A stretch of DNA of 7,077 nt from Bacillota bacterium (lineage in GTDB: Bacteria; Bacillota; Clostridia; Oscillospirales; Oscillospiraceae), in the NCBI GenBank assembly GCA_029777215.1, contig JAKOSQ010000194.1, positions 1-7,077 of the forward strand, read 5' to 3'. How positions within the stretch are numbered: position 1 is the first letter of the stretch; the number at the start of each line of letters is the position of its first letter. Position numbers and translations under genes: made by a program. The notes under the pieces are model-generated. The model saw only the letters and a list, made by a program, of their open reading frames with translations, ran no database searches and was not told the DNA's origin. Shown piece after piece: positions 1 to 7,077 of this stretch.

Positions 1-747
1 CAGGCGGACATCCGCGGCATCAAACTCGCCCCGCCGCACAACTATCTCGGTCAGGTCATCGGGCCGCTCCTGCCGTCTGGCTGCCCGAACGCCGCGACCC
101 TCTCGGCGCTCATGGAAAAGGCCAATGAGGTTCTCGACCGCCACCCGATCAACGAAGCGCGCCGCAGGGCGGGAAAGCTCCCGGCCAACGGCGTCTGGTT
201 CTGGGCCGAGGGCACGGGCGTCGCGCTCGAGTCCTTTGAGAACAAGTATCACCACAATGGCGCCGTGATATCCGCCGTGCCGCTGTGCCACGGCATCGCC
301 AAGCTCTCCGGGCTCGACGTCATTCTCGTCGACGGTGCGACCGGCGAACTCGAAACGAACCTCGAGGGCAAGGTCGACGCCTGCGTCGGAGCGCTCGAGG
401 GGAAATACGACTTCGCCGCCATCCACGTCGAGGCCCCGGACGAGTGCACCCACAACGGCGACACAAAGGGCAAGCTGCAGGCCATTGAATGGCTCGACAC
501 GCGCGTTCTCACGCCGCTGACGCAGCGGCTCGACGCGGAGGACTTCGACTACCGCCTCCTCTTCCTTTCGGACCACAAGACCCTCACCTCCACGCGGGGA
601 CACGACGGCGACCCGGTCCCGTACCTAATTTACGACAGCCGTAAAAACCTCGGCACGGGGCTGACGTTCTCCGAGGCCAACGGACTCAAGGGTCCCTACC
701 TCGACGCCGGAACGATGCTCATGCCGCATCTCTTCGAGCAGGATTAA
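1..747 (+). CDS. apgM: ApgM-type 2,3-bisphosphoglycerate-independent phosphoglycerate mutase, C-terminal part (5' end outside window)
   Basis: The reading frame is open from base 1 to the TAA at 745-747, giving 248 residues of the C-terminal part; the true start lies upstream. Seen: a PPHNYLG segment, the run HPINEARR..GKLPANGVWFW, the GAVISAVPLCHGIAKLSGL block, the metal-site segment HVEAPDECTHNGD, and a terminal DPVPYLIYD. These mark the archaeal-type (ApgM) cofactor-independent phosphoglycerate mutase branch of the alkaline phosphatase superfamily, which interconverts 3- and 2-phosphoglycerate in glycolysis using two metal ions. The Asp and His metal ligands expected in the C-terminal half (the D and H of HVEAPDECTH, then SDH and a later H) are present; the catalytic Ser region is off the window. 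Some members of this family have been proposed to be homoserine kinases, so the substrate is less certain than the fold. The next gene, ispE, starts 21 bases downstream, suggesting co-transcription. Confidence 0.88.
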   Translation, partial: QADIRGIKLAPPHNYLGQVIGPLLPSGCPNAATLSALMEKANEVLDRHPINEARRRAGKLPANGVWFWAEGTGVALESFENKYHHNGAVISAVPLCHGIAKLSGLDVILVDGATGELETNLEGKVDACVGALEGKYDFAAIHVEAPDECTHNGDTKGKLQAIEWLDTRVLTPLTQRLDAEDFDYRLLFLSDHKTLTSTRGHDGDPVPYLIYDSRKNLGTGLTFSEANGLKGPYLDAGTMLMPHLFEQD

Positions 748-768
748 TCGCGCGAAAGGAGGCCCGTC

Positions 769-1641
769 ATGGCCGACACCACCGAAAAAGCCTTTGCCAA
801 GCTCAACATCTCCCTCGACGTGACGGGCCGCCGCCCGGATGGCTACCACGACATGTGCATGGTCATGCAGTCTGTCACCCTCTGCGACGACGTGTCCGTC
901 TCCCTGCGTCAGGACGGGGCCGTGCACGCGGGAACGAACCTGCGCTATCTCCCCTGCGACGACCGCAACATCGCGGTCAAGGCGGCGCGCGCCTTTTTTG
1001 CCGCCGCCGGCCTCAAAAACGCGGGGGCCGACATCGGCATCCGCAAGCGTGTCCCGGTCTGCGCCGGGATGGGTGGCGGCTCGGCGGACGGGGCGGCGGT
1101 CCTGCGCGCGCTCAACCGCCTGTGCGGCAAACCGTTCACGCTGCCGGAGCTCGAGGCGCTCGGCGCGACGCTCGGCTCAGACATCCCCTTTTGCGTCGCG
1201 GGCGGGACCGTCCTCGCGACCGGGCGCGGCGAGATTCTCTCCCCCCTGCCCGATTTTCCGGACTGCCGCTTCGTGATTGCAAAGCCGCGCTTTTCGGTTT
1301 CGACCCCGGTGCTCTTCCGCAAGCTCGACCAAAGCCCGATCCGCTGCCACCCGGACACGAACGGCATCGTCGCGTCGATCCGCGCCGGCGAGCTCTCCGG
1401 CGTCTGCCGCCGGATGTACAACGTCTTTGAAGACGCGCTGCCCCCGAAGCCGGACGACGTCGCCGTGCTCAAGGCGAAGCTGCTCGACTGCGGCGCGCTC
1501 GGCGCGATGATGACCGGCACGGGTTCGGCGGTCTTCGGCGTTTTTGACAGCCAGCGGACCGCCGAGCGGGCCCGCGCCGTTCTCGCGGAGAGCTGCGGCG
1601 AGGTCTTCCTCGCCCGTCCCCGCCGACGGCTGGAGCTTTGA
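769..1641 (+). CDS. ispE: 4-diphosphocytidyl-2-C-methyl-D-erythritol kinase
   Basis: This is a 290-residue protein, the usual size for IspE. IspE is a cytosolic GHMP-family kinase that phosphorylates the 2-hydroxyl of CDP-methylerythritol with ATP in the MEP route to isopentenyl diphosphate. Seen: the N-terminal signature AFAKLNISLDVTGRRPDGYH with the conserved Lys at residue 11; the glycine-rich ATP loop GMGGGSADGAAVL at about 100-112; LGSDIPF with the expected catalytic Asp at 138; and the C-terminal GHMP motif MTGTGSAVFGVF. The ATG is fixed by AAAGGAGG at 755-762, six bases before it, and by the position of the AKLN motif. The gene follows the apgM-like gene by 21 bases and has no obvious promoter of its own, so it probably lies in the same transcript. 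All key residues are present, and it should be functional. Confidence 0.96.
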   Translation: MADTTEKAFAKLNISLDVTGRRPDGYHDMCMVMQSVTLCDDVSVSLRQDGAVHAGTNLRYLPCDDRNIAVKAARAFFAAAGLKNAGADIGIRKRVPVCAGMGGGSADGAAVLRALNRLCGKPFTLPELEALGATLGSDIPFCVAGGTVLATGRGEILSPLPDFPDCRFVIAKPRFSVSTPVLFRKLDQSPIRCHPDTNGIVASIRAGELSGVCRRMYNVFEDALPPKPDDVAVLKAKLLDCGALGAMMTGTGSAVFGVFDSQRTAERARAVLAESCGEVFLARPRRRLEL

Positions 1642-1687
1642 AAAAATTTTCCCACCGGTATAAAGCCGAGGGCGAGTGTCGATACTC
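1638..1687 (+). promoter_or_regulatory. Two overlapping candidate promoters upstream of spoIIR
   Basis: Two readings of the same bases are possible. As a sigma-A promoter: TTGAAA (1638-1643) and TATAAA (1659-1664), each 5/6 to consensus, but with a short 15-base spacer; transcription would begin near 1671. As a forespore sigma-F promoter: GTATA (1658-1662), 15 bases, then GTCGATACTC (1678-1687), which fits the GgnrAnAnTw pattern except at its second and last bases; transcription would begin near 1694. spoIIR is sigma-F dependent in Bacillus subtilis, which favours the second reading. Both are pattern matches by eye. Confidence 0.35.
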
Positions 1688-1760
1688 CCTTCGACAGGAC
1701 GATGAGATACATAGCTTTTGTTTCCCGGCTGCCACGCTTTTTCAAAAAAGCGGCGGGCCG
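1677..1760 (+). promoter_or_regulatory. Structured leader of spoIIR with potential antiterminator
   Basis: This stretch lies between ispE and the spoIIR terminator. Seen: TGTCGA (1677-1682) and TCGACA (1691-1696) form a 6-bp hairpin. GACAGGACG at 1693-1701 is repeated exactly at 1778-1786. CGCTTTTT (1734-1741) faces AAAAAGCG (1744-1751) in a second hairpin. Because CAGGACG at 1695-1701 is complementary to CGTCCTG at 1762-1768, the upstream copy can compete for the 5' arm of the downstream terminator, as an antiterminator would. I do not recognise a known riboswitch class. Regulation by attenuation is inference from complementarity only. Confidence 0.4.
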
Positions 1761-1794
1761 CCGTCCTGCCAGTATATGACAGGACGGTTTTTTT
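1761..1794 (+). terminator. Intrinsic terminator or attenuator abutting the spoIIR start codon
   Basis: CCGTCCTG (1761-1768) and CAGGACGG (1780-1787) form a perfect 8-bp stem, extendable inward by CA/TG after one mismatch, followed by seven T (1788-1794). The spoIIR ATG is at 1796, so the hairpin also contains the only ribosome-binding-like sequence (AGGACGG) for that gene. It may end the apgM-ispE transcript, act as an attenuator for spoIIR, or both. Confidence 0.75.
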
Positions 1795-1795
1795 C

Positions 1796-2398
1796 ATGCG
1801 GCAGATCAAGATCATCGAAATTTCCCTTCTCTTCGCGCTCTGCGCTGCGCTTTGCACCGGGCTCTGGGCGCAGGCGCGGCAGCGCCGGCTCTCATCCGAG
1901 CTTGTGCGGCTGCACGTCGTCGCGAACTCCGACAGCGACACGGATCAGTCGGTAAAGCTTCAGGTGCGCGACGCGGTTCTCGCGGAGCTCGCCCCGAAGC
2001 TCGCGGACGTCTCCGACCCCGCGCGGGCCGAGGACGTCATCCGCGGCGAGCTGCCCGCGCTGCAGCGCACGGCGCGGCAGACGCTGCAGGAAAGCGGCAA
2101 ATTCTATCCCGCCGGCGCGGCCCTGCGCTTCGAGCGCTTTCCCCGGCGGGATTATCCGGGCTTCTCGCTGCCGGCGGGCGACTATGTCACCCTGCGCGTG
2201 ACGCTCGGCGCAGGGGCGGGCCACAACTGGTGGTGCGTTATCTTCCCGCCGCTGTGTACGGCGGCGGCGACGGACGAGAGCGCCTTCGCGCAGCTGCCGG
2301 AGAGCGACGCCGGACTCATCCGCTGCACGGACGGCGAGCCCTGCATCCGCTTCCGCGTCGTCGAACTCTACTCCCGACTGCGGCAGGCCCTCTCGTAA
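1796..2398 (+). CDS. spoIIR: Stage II sporulation protein R
   Basis: This is a 200-residue protein matching the SpoIIR family. In Bacillus, SpoIIR is made in the forespore under sigma-F, exported to the intermembrane space, and triggers the SpoIIGA protease that cleaves pro-sigma-E in the mother cell. Seen: a single N-terminal membrane or signal segment (about residues 6-25) with basic residues either side, then the family signature SSELVRLHVVANSDSDTDQ (33-51) and VKLQVRDAVL, and the conserved HNWWCVIFPPLC at 143-154 with both cysteines. Start: the frame is open back to an ATG at 1718, but the added 26 residues run through the terminator hairpin and do not look like a family N-terminus; the ATG at 1796 places the hydrophobic segment correctly. 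The ribosome binding site is weak (AGGA at 1781-1784, 11 bases upstream) and lies inside the terminator stem. The presence of this gene indicates an endospore former. Confidence 0.93.
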   Translation: MRQIKIIEISLLFALCAALCTGLWAQARQRRLSSELVRLHVVANSDSDTDQSVKLQVRDAVLAELAPKLADVSDPARAEDVIRGELPALQRTARQTLQESGKFYPAGAALRFERFPRRDYPGFSLPAGDYVTLRVTLGAGAGHNWWCVIFPPLCTAAATDESAFAQLPESDAGLIRCTDGEPCIRFRVVELYSRLRQALS

Positions 2399-2411
2399 TG
2401 GAAAATTCACC

Positions 2412-2435
2412 GCCGGCTTTCTTGACAAGGCCGGC
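2412..2435. repeat. Inverted repeat GCCGGC-N12-GCCGGC over the -35 box
   Basis: Two self-palindromic GCCGGC copies (2412-2417, 2430-2435) flank 12 bases that contain the TTGACA of the next promoter, starting 14 bases after the spoIIR stop codon. As RNA it could form a hairpin at the end of the spoIIR transcript, but no T-run follows. As DNA it could be an operator. The role is unknown. Confidence 0.5.
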
Positions 2436-2450
2436 ACAGAATGGTAGAAT
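2422..2450 (+). promoter_or_regulatory. Sigma-A promoter of the riboswitch-ATPase unit
   Basis: A perfect TTGACA (2422-2427), exactly 17 bases, and TAGAAT (2445-2450, 5/6 to consensus), preceded by TGG, which makes an extended -10. The predicted transcription start is a purine near 2456-2457, just before the 5' arm of riboswitch helix P1 at 2459. The position and the consensus match make this the obvious promoter for the ATPase mRNA. Confidence 0.88.
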
Positions 2451-2458
2451 ATTAAGAC

Positions 2459-2561
2459 TCCGTGGGGGAGTAGTCAGCGCACCGAAAAGCCGTTTCGGCG
2501 CGGTCCAAGTCAACATCATGGCGGAAACGCCTGGCTTGTATGAAACGACCAGACCCATGGA
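2459..2561 (+). promoter_or_regulatory. yybP-ykoY family manganese riboswitch aptamer
   Basis: The hallmark GGGGAGTAG is at 2465-2473, at the top of helix P1. The leader folds by eye as expected for this family: P1 TCCGTGGG (2459-2466) with CCCATGGA (2554-2561), one G-U pair; a second helix CCGAAA (2482-2487) with TTTCGG (2493-2498), continued by CGC/GCG below a mismatch; and a third helix CAAGTC (2506-2511) with GGCTTG (2533-2538), capped by GGCG-GAAA-CGCC (2520-2531). The closing strand 2539-2553 contains GAAACGACCAGA. Family knowledge: this class senses Mn2+ and controls manganese exporters, including P-type ATPases, which matches the gene downstream. The 3' arm of P1 is also the 5' arm of the terminator, so ligand binding should switch expression on. 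Confidence 0.93.
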
Positions 2562-2591
2562 TAGGCATTTCGCCTGTCCATGGGTCTTTTT
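2551..2591 (+). terminator. Riboswitch-controlled intrinsic terminator
   Basis: AGACCCATGGA (2551-2561) pairs with TCCATGGGTCT (2577-2587). The stem continues through a T-G wobble and AGGC/GCCT to a 5-base loop (2567-2571), and a run of five T ends at 2591. Bases 2554-2561 are shared with riboswitch helix P1, so the terminator and the ligand-bound aptamer cannot form together. Without Mn2+ transcription should stop here, 46 bases before the ATPase start. Confidence 0.93.
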
Positions 2592-2637
2592 CATACCGCA
2601 AAGACATATATACACATAAAAAGCAGGAGGCATACGA

Positions 2638-5277
<2,640 letters not shown>

Positions 5278-5330
5278 GGCTGGCTAAAAAGCCCTGCGGG
5301 CACGAACTCTGCGAGACGCCTTTAAAAACG

Positions 5331-5362
5331 TACCGGCCCGGAAACGGGCCGGTATTTTTTTT
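5331..5362 (+). terminator. Intrinsic terminator of the P-type ATPase gene
   Basis: TACCGGCCCG and CGGGCCGGTA form a perfect 10-bp stem around a GAAA tetraloop, followed by eight T (5355-5362). It lies 53 bases after the ATPase stop codon. Between them, 5278-5330 holds only small overlapping hairpins (GGCT-AAAA-AGCC at 5282-5293; GCCC-TGC-GGGC at 5291-5301) without T-runs. Confidence 0.95.
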
Positions 5363-5371
5363 CATATACTA

Positions 5372-5399
5372 TTGACATTTGATGGCGTAGTGATATTAT
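5372..5399 (+). promoter_or_regulatory. Sigma-A promoter of the SPFH-RHH unit
   Basis: A perfect TTGACA (5372-5377), 16 bases, and TATTAT (5394-5399, 5/6), preceded by TGA, which makes an extended -10. The predicted start is near 5405-5407. The region is strikingly AT-rich compared with the surrounding genes. The leader is about 45 bases and ends in AAAGGAG (5433-5439) before the ATG at 5449. Confidence 0.82.
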
Positions 5400-5411
5400 T
5401 ATGATATCACT
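5389..5411. promoter_or_regulatory. Palindromic operator candidate over the -10 box
   Basis: AGTGATAT (5389-5396) and ATATCACT (5404-5411) are perfect 8-base inverted arms separated by seven bases. The palindrome covers the -10 box and the likely transcription start, a position typical of a repressor site. No known regulator motif is recognised. The ribbon-helix-helix protein encoded in the same operon is the nearest candidate binder (inference). Confidence 0.6.
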
Positions 5412-5448
5412 TTGATGAATACATCTCATCATAAAGGAGTACATAACA

Positions 5449-6432
5449 ATGGACAATCCGAACGCTTTTACGGAAGAAAAAATTTTGCACGCGCCGAACG
5501 GCATGCTGATGCTGATTCTCAACACGGCCGTTCTCGTCGCCTGCGTGATCGCGCTGATCATGGAGCTGCCGGGTGCGCCGCTGTATGGGACGCTCGGCTT
5601 CGTCGTCTGCCCGCTGCTCTACGCCGGGCTCAAGGTCGTAAAGCCCAACGAGGCGCTGGTGCTGACCCTCTTCGGCAAATATTACGGCACGCTCATGGGC
5701 GCGGGCTTTTTCCTTGTCAACCCCTTCTGCACGGCGGTGAACCCCACAAAGACCGCCGCCGCCAAGGACGCCCAGAGCGAAAAGCAGCGCACCGATCTCA
5801 ACAAGAGCGCGACCGACGGCGCATCCGGCAAGGCCGTCAGTCTCAAGGTGCTCACGCTCAACAACGACCGGCAGAAGGTCAACGACAAGCTCGGCAACCC
5901 CATCGAAATCGGCGTTGTCGTGATCTGGCGCGTGGTCAACGCGGCGCAGGCCGTCTTCAATGTCGACAACTACGTCGAATTTCTCTCCATTCAGGCGGAC
6001 AGTTCGCTGCGGAACATCTGCCGCCTCTACCCCTACGACATCTGGAACGAGGACGTGGACGAGGGCGCGGACGAAATGTCTCTGCGCGGCAGCAGCCAGG
6101 AGGTCGCCGTGAAGCTGCGTGACGAGCTGCAGTCGAAGGTCCGCGACGCCGGTCTGGAGATCGTCGAGACACGCATCACCCACCTCGCTTACGCGCCCGA
6201 GATCGCCGCGGCGATGCTCCAGCGCCAGCAGGCCAGCGCGATCATCGACGCGAGAAAGCTCATCGTCGAGGGCGCGGTCGGCATGGTCGAAATGGCGCTC
6301 CGAAAGCTGAGTGAAAACGACATCGTCGAGCTTGACGACGAGCGCAAGGCACAAATGGTCTCGAACCTCCTCGTCGTGCTCTGCGGCAACAAAGAAGCCC
6401 AGCCGGTGGTAAACAGCGGCTCGATCTATTAA
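5449..6432 (+). CDS. SPFH/band-7 domain membrane protein
   Basis: A 327-residue protein. Seen: a short cytoplasmic N-terminus, two hydrophobic segments (about residues 19-38 and 44-61), then an SPFH (stomatin/prohibitin/flotillin/HflK-C) domain beginning [21 protein letters not shown] polar Ala/Lys/Asp-rich loop lies at about 100-130; [20 protein letters not shown] and [15 protein letters not shown] follow, then a helical part with [20 protein letters not shown], and a distinctive tail [27 protein letters not shown] proteins form membrane-anchored oligomers that organise microdomains or regulate proteases; the job of this subfamily is not established. The start is fixed by AAAGGAG at 5433-5439, nine bases before the ATG. 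The RHH gene begins five bases after the stop codon, so the two are almost certainly translated from one message. Recognition as SPFH is firm; a specific name such as FloT or QmcA is not justified. Confidence 0.9.
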   Translation: MDNPNAFTEEKILHAPNGMLMLILNTAVLVACVIALIMELPGAPLYGTLGFVVCPLLYAGLKVVKPNEALVLTLFGKYYGTLMGAGFFLVNPFCTAVNPTKTAAAKDAQSEKQRTDLNKSATDGASGKAVSLKVLTLNNDRQKVNDKLGNPIEIGVVVIWRVVNAAQAVFNVDNYVEFLSIQADSSLRNICRLYPYDIWNEDVDEGADEMSLRGSSQEVAVKLRDELQSKVRDAGLEIVETRITHLAYAPEIAAAMLQRQQASAIIDARKLIVEGAVGMVEMALRKLSENDIVELDDERKAQMVSNLLVVLCGNKEAQPVVNSGSIY

Positions 6433-6437
6433 AGACG

Positions 6438-6620
6438 ATGGCGGCGGAAAAAGGCAAAAAGCAGATCCCGCTGCGGCTGTCGACCTCACTCTACGACAAG
6501 ATCGCCGCGTGGGCGGAGGACGATTTCCGTTCGGTCAACGGACAGATCGAGTATCTGCTGACCGAGTGCGTGAAAAAGCGCTACGGCCCCGACGCACTGG
6601 ACGACAAAAATGAAAAATGA
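6438..6620 (+). CDS. Small Arc-type ribbon-helix-helix DNA-binding protein
   Basis: A 60-residue basic protein. Seen: a beta-strand-like start KKQIPLRLS (about 7-15), helix LYDKIAAWAEDDF (18-30), turn RSVNG, and helix QIEYLLTECVKKRYG (36-50), with a charged tail. This is the strand-helix-helix pattern of Arc/MetJ (RHH) proteins, which dimerise so that paired strands read the DNA major groove. The ATG lies five bases after the SPFH stop codon and has only a weak AAAG upstream, which suggests coupling to SPFH translation. From memory, similar small Arc-like proteins accompany SPFH genes in other Clostridia and Actinobacteria; this was not checked here. It could repress its own operon at the palindrome 5389-5411. 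RHH proteins are often antitoxins, but the partner here is not a recognisable toxin. Too short to be certain, although the fold pattern is clear. Confidence 0.82.
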   Translation: MAAEKGKKQIPLRLSTSLYDKIAAWAEDDFRSVNGQIEYLLTECVKKRYGPDALDDKNEK

Positions 6621-6624
6621 ACGC

Positions 6625-6660
6625 AAAAAGGCCCCGGCTGTCGATAGCCGGGGCCTTTGC
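6625..6660. terminator. Bidirectional terminator between convergent units
   Basis: AAAGGCCCCGGCT (6627-6639) and AGCCGGGGCCTTT (6646-6658) form a 13-bp stem with a 6-base loop. The plus strand ends in only three T, while the minus strand reads into a T5 run (the A-run 6625-6629). The site lies 4 bases after the RHH stop and 8 bases from the stop of the minus-strand gene, so it can serve both units. Confidence 0.88.
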
Positions 6661-6668
6661 GGTTTGCA

Positions 6669-7077
6669 TTATTTCATGTACTTGTCGAGCACGGCATGCG
6701 CCTTGGCGCTGTCGGCAGTGACGATGTAGAAGACGTAATTTCCGTCCTGATTTACGATCGCGTCGTCGAGCTTCGGCATCTCGGCCGGGGCGTAAGACGA
6801 ATAGATAGAGCGCTGGGACTCGACGCGGGCCTTCGCCGCCTCATAGAGCGCGGCGGCCGCTTTTTCGTCCGTGCACTTGAAAAGGCCGATCTCCTCGGTG
6901 GTCGCCTTGGTCGAGCAGTAGACCTGGCAGTCGGCGATGCCGGCGGCATCCACATTGTAGAGCTTCGCGGCGACGTCCTTGACGACTGGGCTGATGATGT
7001 CCGAATAGCCGCCGTTATCCTTGAGATCCGCTGCCATCGCGGCAAGGTCGTAGTCCTTTGCCGTCGTTTTGCTGCCG
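6669..7077 (-). CDS. DUF4358 domain protein, C-terminal part (start outside window)
   Basis: The minus-strand frame is open from the right edge to the TAA at 6671-6669, giving 135 residues. An internal ATG at 7037 is unlikely to be the start, because coding-like sequence (KTTAKDYDLAA) continues upstream in frame. Seen: YSDIISPVVKDVAAKLYNVD, then YCSTKATTEEIGLFKC, an Ala-rich helix, RVESQRSIYSSYAPAEMPKL and NQDGNYVFYIV. These match the DUF4358 family, common in Clostridia and usually an exported lipoprotein of roughly 150-200 residues; the expected signal peptide would be beyond the window. The function of the family is unknown. It converges on the SPFH-RHH unit, shares the hairpin at 6625-6660 with it, and shows no evident functional link. 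Confidence 0.8.
   Translation of the reverse strand, partial: GSKTTAKDYDLAAMAADLKDNGGYSDIISPVVKDVAAKLYNVDAAGIADCQVYCSTKATTEEIGLFKCTDEKAAAALYEAAKARVESQRSIYSSYAPAEMPKLDDAIVNQDGNYVFYIVTADSAKAHAVLDKYMK

Noticed and set aside
1718..1795. In-frame upstream ATG giving spoIIR 26 more residues
   Set aside because: The extension is translated from the terminator hairpin and T-run and would put the export signal in the interior; family N-termini begin just before the hydrophobic segment.
945..1941. Overlapping minus-strand open frames across ispE and the spoIIR leader
   Set aside because: They are antisense to ispE, have Arg/Ala/Ser-rich composition, no ribosome binding site, and no family resemblance.
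1638..1955. TTG-initiated frame overlapping the ispE stop codon
   Set aside because: It has no ribosome binding site, a composition unlike a real protein, and conflicts with spoIIR in another frame.
2459..2591. Considered T-box, NiCo or other riboswitch classes for the ATPase leader
   Set aside because: The GGGGAGTAG core with P1 closing next to the terminator, plus a cation ATPase downstream, fits yybP-ykoY; no T-box sequence or specifier arrangement is seen.
1852..2619. Plus-strand frame of 255 codons overlapping spoIIR and the riboswitch
   Set aside because: It is an out-of-frame reading of spoIIR that runs through the promoter, riboswitch and terminator; Arg/Ala-rich with no recognisable domain.
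5407..6489. Minus-strand open frame (360 codons) opposite the SPFH gene
   Set aside because: It is a shadow of the SPFH coding strand, low in complexity, and spans the real promoter and ribosome binding site of the plus-strand gene.
6438..6620. Toxin-antitoxin module
   Set aside because: The RHH protein resembles antitoxins in fold, but its only operon partner is an SPFH membrane protein, with no small toxin frame on either side.

Overview
The window looks like chromosomal DNA from a GC-rich, endospore-forming member of the Clostridia, plausibly an Oscillospiraceae/Ruminococcaceae-type gut anaerobe. The supports are a spoIIR sporulation gene, the MEP isoprenoid pathway (ispE), a DUF4358 protein (a family common in Clostridia), strong purine-rich ribosome binding sites and a strong GC-ending codon bias. 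The taxon is inferred from gene content and not proven. Nothing indicates phage, plasmid or transposon origin, and I saw no tRNA, rRNA or CRISPR array.

Layout. (1) Positions 1-1641 hold the 3' part of an ApgM-type phosphoglycerate mutase gene followed, 21 bases later, by ispE; both read rightward and are probably co-transcribed. (2) Positions 1642-1795 form an intergenic leader with overlapping candidate promoters, a repeated 9-mer able to build alternative hairpins, and an intrinsic terminator whose T-run touches the start codon of spoIIR (1796-2398). (3) Positions 2399-2637 carry a near-consensus sigma-A promoter, a yybP-ykoY family manganese riboswitch and its terminator, controlling a large Ca2+/Mn2+ P-type ATPase (2638-5277), which ends at a strong terminator. 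(4) Positions 5372-6620 are a separate transcription unit: a promoter overlapped by a perfect palindrome, an SPFH/band-7 membrane protein gene, and a tightly linked ribbon-helix-helix (Arc-type) gene. (5) A hairpin usable in both directions separates this unit from a convergent minus-strand DUF4358 gene that runs off the right edge.

How the parts work together. The ATPase unit is a self-contained metal-homeostasis device: Mn2+ binding to the leader RNA should stabilise helix P1, which shares its 3' arm with the terminator, and so allow transcription of the efflux pump. The SPFH/RHH pair is likely a self-regulated two-gene unit in which the small DNA-binding protein acts at the palindrome over the promoter; this is inference, and it is the best candidate here for a poorly described system. 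The spoIIR leader is the second candidate, because its terminator and mutually exclusive pairings suggest that expression of this sporulation signalling gene is gated by attenuation or insulated from upstream read-through.
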